Shown here: piece after piece, positions 33,095-43,109 of the stretch
Layout: the number at the start of each line of letters is the position of its first letter
Numbering within the stretch: the first letter of the stretch is position 1
Assembly: GCF_000243395.2 (NCBI RefSeq)
Contig: NZ_CM001484.1
Span: 341,589-405,588 of the forward strand
Direction: 5' to 3'
Length of the DNA stretch: 64,000 nt
DNA from: Saccharomonospora glauca K62
Lineage (GTDB): Bacteria; Actinomycetota; Actinomycetes; Mycobacteriales; Pseudonocardiaceae
Notes under the pieces: generated by a model
What the model was told of the DNA's origin: nothing
What the model saw: only the letters and a program-made list of their open reading frames with translations
Databases searched by the model: none
Position numbers and translations under genes: made by a program

Positions 33095-33538
33095 GTGCCA
33101 CTGGATCCGAGTTTCGCCGGGCGTACCTATCCGCCCACCACCACGTACGAGGTCAGCCGCGCCAAGATCGTGGAGTTCGCCGACGCGATCGGGGACGACA
33201 GTCCGCTGTACCGTGACCCCGAGGCGGCCAAGGCCGCGGGGTATCCGGACGTGATCGCGCCGCCCACGTTCCTGACGGTCTTCAACCTCGCGTCGATCAA
33301 CGCGATCGTCACCGATCCCGAACTGGGGCTCGACTACTCGCGCATGGTCCACGGTGATCAGCGGTTCGTCCACCACCGCCCCGTCTACGCGGGGGACGTG
33401 CTCCAGCTCACCACGCATATCGACGACGTCTTCACCCGCGTGGGCAACGACTTCGTGAACGTGCGCGCCGACATCGAGACCACGTCCGGAGAGCTGGTGT
33501 GCACCACCCACGCGCAGCTCGTCGTGAGGGGGGAGTGA
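33095..33538 (+). CDS. hadA: (3R)-hydroxyacyl-ACP dehydratase subunit HadA-like (hotdog fold)
   Basis: 147 residues, GTG at 33095. N-terminal MaoC-like (DUF4442-type hot-dog) domain: YEVSRAKIVEFADAIGDDSPLYRDPEAAKAAGY (seen as landmarks KIVEFADAIGD and SPLYRD), VIAPPTFLTVF, and MVHGDQRFVHHRPVYAGDVL. It lacks the catalytic Asp-His pair and serves as the substrate-binding half of a heterodimer with HadB. In mycobacteria HadAB acts in FAS-II elongation of mycolic acid precursors. The start is provisional, as no good ribosome site is seen. It ends just before hadB. Confidence 0.9.
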   Translation: MPLDPSFAGRTYPPTTTYEVSRAKIVEFADAIGDDSPLYRDPEAAKAAGYPDVIAPPTFLTVFNLASINAIVTDPELGLDYSRMVHGDQRFVHHRPVYAGDVLQLTTHIDDVFTRVGNDFVNVRADIETTSGELVCTTHAQLVVRGE

Positions 33539-33540
33539 AC

Positions 33541-33966
33541 GTGTCCGAGACCACGACCGGTGTCACGGTGAACGTCGGTGACGAGCTGCCGCCGTTGGCC
33601 GTACGCGTCACGCGCGAACAGCTCGTGCGCTACGCGGGTGCGTCGCTGGACTTCAACCCGATCCACTGGAACGAGCGGTTCGCCAAGGAGGTCGGCCTTC
33701 CCGGCGTGATCGCCCACGGGATGCTGACCATGGCTCTCGGGGGCCGGCTGGTGACCGACTGGTTGGGCGACCCCGGACGGCTCGTGGAGTACGGTGCACG
33801 GTTCACCCGGCCGGTGGTCGTGCCCGACGACGACACGGGCGCGCTCGTCGAGTTCACCGGCAAGGTGGGCGAGGTGCGTGACGACGGCACTGCCCGCATC
33901 GACATCACGGCGAAGTTCGAGGGCAAGTCGGTGCTGGGCAAGGCGCAGGCCGTCGTCCGGCTCTGA
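33541..33966 (+). CDS. hadB: (3R)-hydroxyacyl-ACP dehydratase subunit HadB-like
   Basis: 141 residues, GTG at 33541 (an in-frame GTG at 33535 is an alternative). MaoC hot-dog domain with catalytic D37 and H42 in ASLDFNPIHWNERFA, followed by GVIAHGMLTMALGGRLVTDW. Forms the active heterodimer with HadA and dehydrates 3-hydroxyacyl-ACP. Separated from hadA by 2 bp. The mycobacterial hadC is not present downstream; a lipoprotein gene on the other strand follows. Confidence 0.92.
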   Translation: MSETTTGVTVNVGDELPPLAVRVTREQLVRYAGASLDFNPIHWNERFAKEVGLPGVIAHGMLTMALGGRLVTDWLGDPGRLVEYGARFTRPVVVPDDDTGALVEFTGKVGEVRDDGTARIDITAKFEGKSVLGKAQAVVRL

Positions 33967-33967
33967 G

Positions 33968-34834
33968 TCAGCTTCCGCGTATCGCGGCGAGTACGGCGTC
34001 GGCGATGGCGCGCTCCCCTTCGGCGGTGGGGTGCAGGGGTGCGGCCCCCGTGACGGACTCCAGCCCCTCGATCCACCGTTCGCCCTCCGGCGCGCACAGG
34101 TGATGCTCCGCCGTGGCCGACGTCGTGTCGACGAACTCCGCCCCGTGGGCGTTCGCCTGCTGTTCCAGGACGTGGTTCAGCAGCTCCAGGCCCTCGCGCA
34201 GGGCGGCCAGGTCGGTGGGGGAGTGGGGCAGGACGTCGGCGCACGCCGCCGGGTCGTTCGGCAGGATCGTCGGGTAGCCGACCACGAGGACTCGCGCGTC
34301 GGGCGCCTTCTCCCGGATGGCCGCGACCACCGACGCCACGGCGGGCACCGTGTTGGCGACACGGTCGCCGATGGCGACGCTCTCCTCGCACGCGCCGCCG
34401 TGGGTCGCGACCTCGGCGCACTGGCCGGCCAGTTCCACGAGCCCGACGTCGTTGCCGCCGATGCCCACGGTCACCAGCGTCGTGTCGGGGGTGAGCGCCG
34501 CGAGCTGTGGCGGGTTGGTGCCGTCGGACGTCTGCTGAGGCTGAGTGAGGTGCTCGGTGGTGGCGCCACCGCAGCTCGCGTCGGTGAACGACTCGGCGCC
34601 CACGCGTGCCGCCACCAGTCGCGGATAGTTGTTGTCCGACCGGCCGCAGCCTTCCGGGGAACCCACGATGCGGCCGGTGCCGGGCGCCGCCGTGTAGGAG
34701 TCACCGAGCGCGACGTAGTGCACCGGCGCCCGTCGACCCCGTGATTCGTCGTCGGCGCGTGGCTGATCCCCGCTCCCACAGCCCGTGGCGAGCGCGGCCA
34801 CGACTACCGCCACCAGCCCTACTCGTGCGCGCAC
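33968..34834 (-). CDS. SGNH/GDSL hydrolase lipoprotein
   Basis: 288 residues. Signal peptide with lipobox ATGC (C19), so surface-anchored. SGNH blocks: GDSYTAAP (S46), GIGGND, and a C-terminal HPTAEG with the catalytic His. Four to six Cys in the body may form disulfides, as in Streptomyces SGNH lipases. Probable extracellular lipase or esterase. Its stop lies 1 bp from the end of hadB on the opposite strand. Confidence 0.9.
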   Translation of the reverse strand: MRARVGLVAVVVAALATGCGSGDQPRADDESRGRRAPVHYVALGDSYTAAPGTGRIVGSPEGCGRSDNNYPRLVAARVGAESFTDASCGGATTEHLTQPQQTSDGTNPPQLAALTPDTTLVTVGIGGNDVGLVELAGQCAEVATHGGACEESVAIGDRVANTVPAVASVVAAIREKAPDARVLVVGYPTILPNDPAACADVLPHSPTDLAALREGLELLNHVLEQQANAHGAEFVDTTSATAEHHLCAPEGERWIEGLESVTGAAPLHPTAEGERAIADAVLAAIRGS

Positions 34835-34847
34835 ATGTCGAGTTCTA

Positions 34848-35831
34848 TCAGCCCTGCCGGTCGTGGGCCTGCCGAACGAGGTCGTTCACGAGGCCCGCCG
34901 CCTGATCGGGGCCGTCGACCGTGGCGAGCACCCGGCGGCCCGAGCTCAGGGTCAGCACCAGCGCCTCGCCGCTTCGGCACTTGAAGGCGACGTCCCCGGA
35001 CGCGTTCGTCCGCACCCCGAGACCGCCACCCTGCAGGAGGGAGAGGGAGTCGGTGCCCGCCGACGTGATGTCGGAGATCGGGACGGTGCGACGCGGATAG
35101 CCCGTGAACCCCATGCGGATCGTGACGGCGGTGTTGTCGATCGTCACGTGGACCCGCGAGATGCCGACGGCCGCGAGCACCCCGAGTCCGAGCGGCACGA
35201 GGTACGTGCTCCAGGACGTCGGCGACCCGGCCAGGGTCCCCACGACGGCCAGCACGGCGGGCGGGGCGACCACGCAGAGCACCGCGAGCCCCACGTTCGT
35301 CGTGCCGCCCATCCACGTGACGCGTTCCCCCCGGGTCAGGCCCACGCTCTCGCTGCCCACGGGCACCGAGGCTCGCCTCGGGGGCACGTCGGGGGCGACG
35401 AGCCACGACAGCACACCCGCGGCCACGCTGGTGCCCAGCAACACGAGAACCGACAGCCCCGCACCCGAGGCGTCGTGCCACGACGGAGCGTCGAGGGTGG
35501 CGAGCATCGACGTCGCGAGACCGGCCACGGGGATCACGGCCAGCCCCGATGCCAGCCCCAGCAAGGGGGGATACGAACCGCGTCCGATCCGCACGAGCAC
35601 CAGTGCCGTCACCGTGAAGGCCACGGCCAGCACGAGCGTCGCGACGACGGTCCACGTCGTGAGCGCGCCGAGGGAGGTCGCGTCGTCCGGCGCGCCCGAG
35701 GGACCCCAGTGCGTGGCGACCTCCTCGGGGAGCCGGTCCGACCAGGCTTCCCGCAAGACCAACACCGCCGTGGTGAACAACACCGGGACACCCAGGGCGG
35801 CGAGGGGCAGCCGAACGGCGGTGCTTCTCAC
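34848..35831 (-). CDS. DUF1648 membrane protein
   Basis: 327 residues. N-terminal segment with a DUF1648-like pattern (LPEEVATHWGPSGAPDDATS) and about six to seven hydrophobic segments, ending in a soluble beta-rich PH-like domain (RVHVTIDNTAVTIRMGF ... FKCRSGEALVLTLSSGRRVLATVDGPDQAAGL). DUF1648 proteins often pair with GntR/YtrA regulators, and the start overlaps the stop of such a regulator by 4 bp. A role in signalling or in transport modulation is not established. Confidence 0.8.
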   Translation of the reverse strand: MRSTAVRLPLAALGVPVLFTTAVLVLREAWSDRLPEEVATHWGPSGAPDDATSLGALTTWTVVATLVLAVAFTVTALVLVRIGRGSYPPLLGLASGLAVIPVAGLATSMLATLDAPSWHDASGAGLSVLVLLGTSVAAGVLSWLVAPDVPPRRASVPVGSESVGLTRGERVTWMGGTTNVGLAVLCVVAPPAVLAVVGTLAGSPTSWSTYLVPLGLGVLAAVGISRVHVTIDNTAVTIRMGFTGYPRRTVPISDITSAGTDSLSLLQGGGLGVRTNASGDVAFKCRSGEALVLTLSSGRRVLATVDGPDQAAGLVNDLVRQAHDRQG

Positions 35832-36178
35832 GAGAACTTCCTCCTCACGATCGTGACCAGCTCCTCCAGGCTCACACCGGCGCGCTTGCCCTCGGCCACG
35901 AGCTCGGCGGCCAGCTCGGTCAGTCGGGCGTGGCCGTTCGCCCGGCCCGTCACCACCGCCCCGCGCCTGCGACGGAGGTCGATGATCCCCTCGTCGCGCA
36001 GTGCCGCGTAGGCGCGCAGCACGGTGTGCACGTTGATCTGCAGCGACTTCGCCAGTTCCCGCGCGGGCGGAAGGTGATCGCCCGGCTTGACGCGTTCCTC
36101 GGACACGGCGCGGCGGACCGACGCGGCGACCTGCTCGTACAGCGGAGCTGTCGACGAAGGATCGATACGGAACAGCAT
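35828..36178 (-). CDS. YtrA-subfamily GntR regulator
   Basis: 116 residues: winged HTH (LYEQVAASVRRAVSEERVKPGDHLPPARELAKSLQINVHTVLRAYAALRDEGII, landmarks PARELAKSL and NVHTVLRAYAAL) plus a short helical tail. No ligand domain, which marks the YtrA subfamily. ATG at 36176-36178. A TATAGT hexamer ends 7 nt before the ATG and no ribosome site is visible, so the transcript is probably leaderless. A palindrome overlaps the start codon and that hexamer, fitting autorepression. Coupled to the DUF1648 membrane gene by an ATGA-type overlap. Confidence 0.9.
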   Translation of the reverse strand: MLFRIDPSSTAPLYEQVAASVRRAVSEERVKPGDHLPPARELAKSLQINVHTVLRAYAALRDEGIIDLRRRRGAVVTGRANGHARLTELAAELVAEGKRAGVSLEELVTIVRRKFS

Positions 36179-36190
36179 AGTGCTAACTAT
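36177..36190. promoter_or_regulatory. Palindromic operator over the YtrA-type regulator start
   Basis: Perfect dyad: arms ATAGT (36177-36181) and ACTAT (36186-36190), centre GCTA. It overlaps both the ATG and the -10-like TATAGT of the minus-strand gene, consistent with autorepression. Confidence 0.65.
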
Positions 36191-36238
36191 AATAGAACAA
36201 ACGGATTTTTGTTCGGCCGTGTCGCTCCGGAGACATGA

Positions 36239-36277
36239 CGAAGCCCCCGGACCCGCCACTGCGATCCGGGGGCTTCG
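36239..36277 (-). terminator. Terminator after the aminotransferase gene
   Basis: Stem CGAAGCCCCCGGA with its complement (36265-36277) around a 13-nt loop, 18 bp past the aspC stop. Confidence 0.8.
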
Positions 36278-36294
36278 CTCGAAAAGCTCGAAGG

Positions 36295-37527
36295 TTACTT
36301 CGCCTCGGAGAGGAGTTCCGCCACTCGGGTGACGCCCTCGACGAGGTCCTTCTCGGCGAGCGCGTAGGAGAAGCGGAAGTAACCGGGCGTGCCGAACGCC
36401 TCGCCGGGCACGACGGCCACCTCCACCTCGCGCAGGATCAGATCGGCCAGCTCCACCGTGTCGGAGGGACGCTGCCCCCGGATCTCCTTGCCGAGCACCG
36501 CCTTCACCGACGGGTAGGCGTAGAACGCGCCCTCCGGCGTCGGGCACTCGACGTTCGGGATCTCCGACAGCATCGACACGATCTTCTTGCGACGCGAGTC
36601 GAAGGCCGCCCGCATCTCGTGCACCACGTCGAGCGGGCCCGCCACGGCCGCGAGCGCGGCGCGCTGGGAGACGTTGGCGACGTTGCCGCACAGGTGCGAC
36701 TGGAAGCTCGACGCGGCCTTGATCACGTCCTGGGGGCCCACGATCCAGCCGACTCGCCACCCCGTCATGGAGTAGGTCTTCGCGACACCGTTGAGGATCA
36801 GCGTGCGGTCGGCCAGCTCCGGCACCACCACGGGCAGCGACTCGGCCTTGGCGCCGTCGTACACGAGGTGCTCGTAGATCTCGTCGGTGATCACCCAGAT
36901 GTCGTGCTCGGCGGCCCACTTGCCGATCGCCTCCACCTGCTCACGGGTGTAGACGGCACCGGTCGGGTTCGACGGCGAGTTGAACAGCAACACCTTCGTG
37001 CGTTCGGTGCGCGCCGCTTCCAACTGCTCGACCGTGACCCGGTAGCCCGTGGACTCGTCGGCCGTGACCTGCACCGGAACCCCGCCGGCCAGAGCGATCG
37101 ACTCGGGGTAGGTGGTCCAGTAGGGGGCGAGCAACAGCACCTCGTCACCCGGATCGAGCAGGGTGGCGAACGCCGAGTACACGGCCTGCTTGCCGCCGTT
37201 GGTCACGAGGACCTGGGAGGCGTCGCAGGAGAAGCCGGAGTCGCGCAGCGTCTTCGCGGCGATGGCCTCGCGCAGCTCGGGAAGGCCCGCCGCCGCCGTG
37301 TAGCCGTGGTTGCCGCGGTCGCGCACGGCCGCCGCCGCGGCCTCGACGATGTAGTCCGGGGTCGGGAAGTCGGGCTGCCCGGCGCCGAAGCCGATCACCG
37401 GCCGCCCCTCGGCCTTGAGCGCCTTCGCCTTCGCGTCGACGGCGAGCGTCGCGGACGGCGTGATGCCCGCGATGCGGGCGGACACTCGGGGACGGGAGCC
37501 GGGGGTGGTGCTGTCGGATGTGGCCAT
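36295..37527 (-). CDS. aspC: PLP-dependent aminotransferase class I (aspartate aminotransferase)
   Basis: 410 residues. Fold-type I aminotransferase catalysing aspartate/2-oxoglutarate transamination. PLP lysine K250 ([15 protein letters not shown]), N in [11 protein letters not shown] in [12 protein letters not shown], and C-terminal Arg near the substrate carboxylate. Length and motifs match the subgroup Ib AspC of actinobacteria. Start ATG at 37525-37527. Upstream of tRNA-Trp/secE on the opposite strand, as in related genomes. Confidence 0.93.
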   Translation of the reverse strand: MATSDSTTPGSRPRVSARIAGITPSATLAVDAKAKALKAEGRPVIGFGAGQPDFPTPDYIVEAAAAAVRDRGNHGYTAAAGLPELREAIAAKTLRDSGFSCDASQVLVTNGGKQAVYSAFATLLDPGDEVLLLAPYWTTYPESIALAGGVPVQVTADESTGYRVTVEQLEAARTERTKVLLFNSPSNPTGAVYTREQVEAIGKWAAEHDIWVITDEIYEHLVYDGAKAESLPVVVPELADRTLILNGVAKTYSMTGWRVGWIVGPQDVIKAASSFQSHLCGNVANVSQRAALAAVAGPLDVVHEMRAAFDSRRKKIVSMLSEIPNVECPTPEGAFYAYPSVKAVLGKEIRGQRPSDTVELADLILREVEVAVVPGEAFGTPGYFRFSYALAEKDLVEGVTRVAELLSEAK

Positions 37528-37756
37528 GCCGACATTTTTTCACGGGCGACGTTGTGGCAGGCAGCAGGCCTCCTCGGGCCTTTCCGGCCCCCCGGTGGCG
37601 ACCGGTTCGCGGACCCGGCGGCGCGCCGTAACAAGGGCGTGGTTGCGAGTCGCCCTCGGGCTTGCCGTAGACTGCTGAACTTGGAACGTACGGAACGGGC
37701 CCCACAGCTCCTGCGGGGCCGGTGAAGAACGTCCTTGTGAGTGGGTCACCGCTCGA

Positions 37757-37829
37757 AGGGGTGTAGCTCAACTGGCAGAGCAGCGGCCTCCAAAGCCGCA
37801 GGTTGCAGGTTCAAGTCCTGTCACCCCTG
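37757..37829 (+). tRNA. tRNA-Trp (CCA)
   Basis: 73 nt. Acceptor AGGGGTG/CACCCCT with discriminator G. Anticodon arm CGGCC-TCCAAA-GCCG region, anticodon CCA. T-arm GGTTCAAGTCC. Immediately before secE, as in most actinobacteria. Confidence 0.95.
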
Positions 37830-37863
37830 CGTTGACGTGTCAGGTGGAGCGGAGGAGTAGCTC

Positions 37864-39217
<1,354 letters not shown>

Positions 39218-39299
39218 CGACCGAGGCCGCTCGGTCGCAGGCAAAGCCTCACGCCGTGGCAGGGGCGTGAGGACGAGCGACACTGAACAGGAACGAAGA

Positions 39300-39731
39300 A
39301 TGCCACCCAAGAAGAAGAAGCTTGCAGCGGTCATCAAGCTGCAGATCCAGGCGGGCGCCGCGAACCCGGCGCCTCCCGTCGGTCCGGCGCTGGGTCAGCA
39401 CGGCGTCAACATCATGGAGTTCTGCAAGGCCTACAACGCCGCGACCGAGTCGCAGCGCGGCAACGTGGTGCCGGTCGAGATCTCCGTCTACGAGGACCGC
39501 TCGTTCGACTTCAAGCTCAAGACCCCGCCCGCGGCGAAGCTGCTGCTGAAGGCCGCCGGTGTCGAGAAGGGGAGCGGCGAGCCTCACAAGTCGAAGGTCG
39601 GCAAGGTCACCTGGGACCAGATCCGCGAGATCGCCGAGACCAAGAAGGCCGACCTCAACGCGAACGACATCGAACAGGCCGCCAAGATCATCGCCGGTAC
39701 CGCTCGCTCGATGGGCATCACGGTCGAGTGA
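39300..39731 (+). CDS. rplK: 50S ribosomal protein L11
   Basis: 143 residues, ATG at 39300 ([16 protein letters not shown]), with AGGAACGAAG upstream. The N-terminal domain includes the conserved proline-rich [24 protein letters not shown]. The C-terminal RNA-binding domain ends near [11 protein letters not shown]. First gene of the rplK-rplA pair. Confidence 0.98.
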   Translation: MPPKKKKLAAVIKLQIQAGAANPAPPVGPALGQHGVNIMEFCKAYNAATESQRGNVVPVEISVYEDRSFDFKLKTPPAAKLLLKAAGVEKGSGEPHKSKVGKVTWDQIREIAETKKADLNANDIEQAAKIIAGTARSMGITVE

Positions 39732-39838
39732 TCACTGGCGTGTCGACGGCCGCCTGAGCGCCGCCGCATCGCCTGTGGAAGGGCCACGCGCTGACCCGTA
39801 CCACAACTGATCCGCCACGAACTTTCAAAGGACAGAAC

Positions 39839-40558
39839 ATGACCAAGCGCAGCAAGGCCTATCGTCAGGCCGCCGAGCTGATCGACCGCGAGCGGCTGTA
39901 CACGCCGCTGGAGGCCGCGAAGCTCGCCAAGGAGACCTCCAAGGTCAAGATGGACGCCACCGTCGAGGTCGCGATGCGGCTCGGCGTGGACCCCCGTAAG
40001 GCCGACCAGATGGTCCGCGGCACCGTGAACCTGCCGCACGGAACGGGTAAGACCGTCCGCGTCATCGTCTTCGCGACCGGTGAGAAGGCCGCGGAGGCCG
40101 AGGCCGCCGGTGCCGACGCGGTCGGTTCCGACGACCTGATCGAGCGCATCCAGGGTGGCTGGCTCGAGTTCGACGCCGCGATCGCGACTCCGGACCAGAT
40201 GGCGAAGGTGGGCCGGGTGGCCCGCATCCTCGGCCCGCGTGGCCTGATGCCGAACCCCAAGACGGGCACCGTGACCCCGGACGTCGGCAAGGCCGTCTCC
40301 GACATCAAGGGCGGTAAGATCAGCTTCCGCATCGACAAGCAGGCCAACCTGCACCTGGTGATCGGCAAGGTCTCGTTCGACACCGAGAAGCTGGTGGAGA
40401 ACTACGCCGCCGCGCTCGACGAGGTGCTGCGGGCCAAGCCCGCCTCCTCAAAGGGCCGCTACCTGAAGAAGGTCACCTTCTCCACCACGATGGGGCCGGG
40501 CATCCCCGTGGACCCGGCTCGTACGCGCAACCTGCTGTCCGAAGAGGTCAGCGCCTGA
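39839..40558 (+). CDS. rplA: 50S ribosomal protein L1
   Basis: 239 residues. Two-domain L1 with [12 protein letters not shown]-type N-terminal landmarks (here [33 protein letters not shown], given as landmarks [13 protein letters not shown]), [14 protein letters not shown] and the C-terminal [18 protein letters not shown] at 39839 with AAAGGACAGAAC upstream. Binds 23S rRNA. Usually autoregulates the rplKA operon; a leader site was not searched for in detail. Confidence 0.98.
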   Translation: MTKRSKAYRQAAELIDRERLYTPLEAAKLAKETSKVKMDATVEVAMRLGVDPRKADQMVRGTVNLPHGTGKTVRVIVFATGEKAAEAEAAGADAVGSDDLIERIQGGWLEFDAAIATPDQMAKVGRVARILGPRGLMPNPKTGTVTPDVGKAVSDIKGGKISFRIDKQANLHLVIGKVSFDTEKLVENYAAALDEVLRAKPASSKGRYLKKVTFSTTMGPGIPVDPARTRNLLSEEVSA

Positions 40559-40631
40559 CGCGCCTTCAACGCGACGACTGACGCGGGGCGGTCATCCGAC
40601 ACGGGTGGCCGCCCCGCCGTCGTCTCCGGGG

Positions 40632-41513
40632 TCAGTTGTCGTCGGTCGTCGTGTCGGTCGCCGGGCAGGTCGCGGGCCCCGGTTCGTGTCCGGTGATCAA
40701 CCACTGGTCCATCTCGACCTTGGTGACCTCGAAGACCCCGAGCGCGGGACCGCCCCGGATGTCGAAGTCGCAGGAGTCGATGCGAATCGTCGTGGCGTCG
40801 GGGTCGTACCAGCGCGGGAAGATCGACTCCGCGTAGTCGTTGACGTGCGTGACCTGCGCGTGCAGGGCCAGTACGGCGGCGCGACAGTCGGGGTGGCCCG
40901 TGTTGGCCGCGAAACGCTGCTGGATGCCGCGCTCGTTGTCGAAGTGTCCGCATGCCTCGGCGATCAACGGCTGGTTGGTGTTGGGGTCTTCCTGCGCGAT
41001 GGCGTCGTAGACCTTGCGCACCGCTTCGTACGGCTCCTTCGCCAACAGCTCCTCGGTGTGGTAGGTGCCGCCTCCCATGCGAGCGGCGGCCTCGGTGCTG
41101 TTGTCGTCATCGGAGCCGAAGAGCTGATTGAACGCCCAGGTCGCGAAGATGGCGAGCAGCAAGAAGAAGATCAACCAGCCGAGGAGCTTCTTGCCGAGCC
41201 ACTGGAGCCATCCGGGCACCTTGGAAGTGTGAGGCTCGGCGGGTGACGGCTGTGACGGTGCGACGAGATCCGTGCCGGTGGTGGTGCTGAGCTGCCCCTG
41301 CCCCTGTCGTGCCAGCTGTCCTTGTGCCTCCTGGAAGCGCAGGAACTGCTGGAACTGTTGAAATTGCTGGAACTGACGTAGTTGTTCGGGGTCGAGGTCC
41401 GGAGCGACCGGGGTGAGGTCCGTACCCGGACGCGGGGTGTCGGGCATGATCTCGACCTCGTCGTCCGGCCGGTCCGGCGTTGCGTCTCCTCGCTGCTCCA
41501 CCACGTTACCCAT
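40632..41513 (-). CDS. Hypothetical single-pass membrane protein with a QFQQF repeat
   Basis: 293 residues, ATG at 41511-41513. Acidic N-terminus, then a short glutamine/phenylalanine repeat (about residues 46-62, units QFQ/QQF), a Ser/Pro-rich stretch, one strong membrane helix (about 107-127, LLGWLIFFLLLAIFATWAF), and a 165-residue outside domain with Cys and a final acidic tail. The external part (EPYEAVRKVYDAIAQ, CGHFDNERGIQQRF, HPDCRAAVLALHAQV, IDSCDFDI) looks like a small alpha/beta domain seen in other actinomycete membrane proteins. Function unknown. Located in the ribosomal-protein region but on the opposite strand. Confidence 0.7.
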   Translation of the reverse strand: MGNVVEQRGDATPDRPDDEVEIMPDTPRPGTDLTPVAPDLDPEQLRQFQQFQQFQQFLRFQEAQGQLARQGQGQLSTTTGTDLVAPSQPSPAEPHTSKVPGWLQWLGKKLLGWLIFFLLLAIFATWAFNQLFGSDDDNSTEAAARMGGGTYHTEELLAKEPYEAVRKVYDAIAQEDPNTNQPLIAEACGHFDNERGIQQRFAANTGHPDCRAAVLALHAQVTHVNDYAESIFPRWYDPDATTIRIDSCDFDIRGGPALGVFEVTKVEMDQWLITGHEPGPATCPATDTTTDDN

Positions 41514-41570
41514 GATGCCCGTTCGCGCACGATTCGTGGCCGGCGGAAGCGGGATTTTCCGCGAACCTCC

Positions 41571-41640
41571 GTACACCGGCTGCGAACACGCGTACGCAGA
41601 CTGCGGACACGCGTACATGAGCTGCGGACACGCGGCGTGA
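41571..41640. repeat. 21-bp tandem repeats, second locus
   Basis: Three units in tandem (41571-41591, 41592-41612, 41613-41633) and a partial fourth, with the core CTGCG(A/G)ACACGC. The same unit occurs at 2189-2320. Here it lies in a divergent gap, upstream of both the membrane-protein gene and rplJ, so termination of convergent genes cannot be its only role. Confidence 0.85.
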
Positions 41641-41678
41641 GCTGCGGGGGCGGTGGCTCGGAGGGTTCGGGGGACGCG

Positions 41679-41912
41679 TATGCTGGTCTGCGGTTCTACC
41701 GAAGACCGCTGGTCTTTCCCACGCCGGGCGTGGGAAACGAAGGTCCCGTACTGGCGACGGGCGGCCCGCGCAGGAGGACGAGGCATCGTTGACGCGAGCC
41801 CGGACGGCTGTCCGGTTCGTGAGGTACGCCCCGCGCCTGCTGCGCTGGGGCGTTTTGTCGTTTGTGGGGCTGGGCCCGCCGGTGGTCACCGAAGCCAAGA
41901 GAGGAGGCGACC
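41679..41912 (+). ncRNA. Ribosomal protein L10 leader with attenuator
   Basis: The rplJ leader. A -10-like TATGCT at 41679-41684. The L10-leader-like hairpin AGACC-GCT-GGTCT (41703-41715) and a second stem CCCACGC/GCGTGGG (41718-41734) follow. Further down, 41827-41836 can pair with 41842-41852 (CGCCCCGCGC and complement, with one bulge), followed by TTTTGTCGTTT, which looks like an intrinsic terminator upstream of rplJ. Together this resembles an L10/L12-binding attenuation leader. Not proven. Confidence 0.65.
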
Positions 41913-42458
41913 ATGGCGAAGCCCGACAAGGTGGCGGCCGTCGCCGAGATCGCGGACAAGTTCCGCAACAGCTCGGCCGCCGTCGTCACCCAGTACAGCG
42001 GCCTCTCCGTGTCACAGCTCAGCGAGCTGCGCCGCGCTCTCGGCGACACCGCCAACTACCGGGTCGCGAAGAACACCCTCGTCAAGCGTGCCGCCGCCGA
42101 GGCGGGCGTCGAGGGTCTCGACGACTTGTTCGTCGGTCCCACGGCCATCGCGTTCGTCGAGGGCGAGCCGGTCGAGGCCGCGAAGGCGCTCCGTGACTTC
42201 GCGAAGGACAACAGCGCCCTCGTGATCAAGGGCGGCTACATGGACGGCAAGCCCCTCTCGGTCAACGAGATCGAGCGGATTGCCGACCTGGAGAGCCGCG
42301 AGGTGCTGCTCGCCAAGACGGCGGGTGCGCTGAAGGCGAAGCTGTCCCAGGCCGCCGCGCTGTTCCAGGCCCCGGCGTCGCAGATCGCGCGTCTGGCCGC
42401 GGCGCTGGAGGACAAGCGCAAGTCCGAGGGCGGGGCCGACGAGGCCGCCGAGAGCTGA
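41913..42458 (+). CDS. rplJ: 50S ribosomal protein L10
   Basis: 181 residues, ATG at 41913 preceded by GAGAGGAGG. N-terminal RNA/L11-binding domain ([21 protein letters not shown], landmarks YSGLSV and LRRAL) and a C-terminal helix that anchors L7/L12 dimers. The C-terminus is acidic. The longer open frame upstream is the leader. Followed by rplL at 54 bp. Confidence 0.98.
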   Translation: MAKPDKVAAVAEIADKFRNSSAAVVTQYSGLSVSQLSELRRALGDTANYRVAKNTLVKRAAAEAGVEGLDDLFVGPTAIAFVEGEPVEAAKALRDFAKDNSALVIKGGYMDGKPLSVNEIERIADLESREVLLAKTAGALKAKLSQAAALFQAPASQIARLAAALEDKRKSEGGADEAAES

Positions 42459-42512
42459 CCACCACCCACCCGACTCACAACCCACGAGTCCGTAACAGGA
42501 AGGAACGCCATC

Positions 42513-42905
42513 ATGGCGAAGCTGAGCACCGACGAACTGCTCGACGCGTTCAAGGAGCTGACGCTGCTCGAGCTGTCCGAGTTCGTGAAGAAGTTCGAGG
42601 AGACCTTCGACGTCACCGCCGCCGCCCCGGCCGCCGTCATGGCCGCTCCGGGCGCCGCCGCTCCGGGTGCCGCCCCGGCCGAGGAGGAGAAGGACGAGTT
42701 CGACGTCATCCTCGAGGCCGCTGGTGACAAGAAGATCCAGGTCATCAAGGTCGTGCGCGAGGTCGTCTCCGGCCTGGGCCTGAAGGAGGCCAAGGAGCTC
42801 GTCGAGAGCGCTCCGAAGCCGCTGCTGGAGAAGGTCGACAAGGAAGCCGCCGAGGCCGCCAAGGAGAAGCTGGAAGCCGCCGGCGCGAAGGTCTCGCTCA
42901 AGTGA
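42513..42905 (+). CDS. rplL: 50S ribosomal protein L7/L12
   Basis: 130 residues, standard length. N-terminal dimerisation region ([22 protein letters not shown]), Ala/Pro hinge, and C-terminal factor-binding domain ([25 protein letters not shown], landmarks FDVILEAAG and VIKVVREVV). ATG 42513 with AGGAAGGAACG upstream. Confidence 0.98.
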   Translation: MAKLSTDELLDAFKELTLLELSEFVKKFEETFDVTAAAPAAVMAAPGAAAPGAAPAEEEKDEFDVILEAAGDKKIQVIKVVREVVSGLGLKEAKELVESAPKPLLEKVDKEAAEAAKEKLEAAGAKVSLK

Positions 42906-42924
42906 GTTAGTGCACTTTCGCCTG

Positions 42925-42972
42925 AAAAGGCGGGCCGTTCGTCGAAAGACGGGCGGCCCGCCTTTTTGTTTT
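42925..42972 (+). terminator. Intrinsic terminator after rplL
   Basis: AAGGCGGGCCG (42927-42937) pairs with CGGCCCGCCTT (42954-42964). The hairpin is followed by TTTTTGTTTT, a true rho-independent terminator separating the ribosomal genes from the Mce operon. Confidence 0.92.
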
Positions 42973-43109
42973 CACCCGATCGTGAGTTAGTGTGCTGCGA
43001 ACCACAAGATCGCAGTGGTGAACCGCTCCCGCTGAAACTGATGAGTAACCTGCGCGCCTTCAACTCGTTGCACGTTGTTGACGCGCCGAGAAACACTCCG
43101 GGAGGTGCG

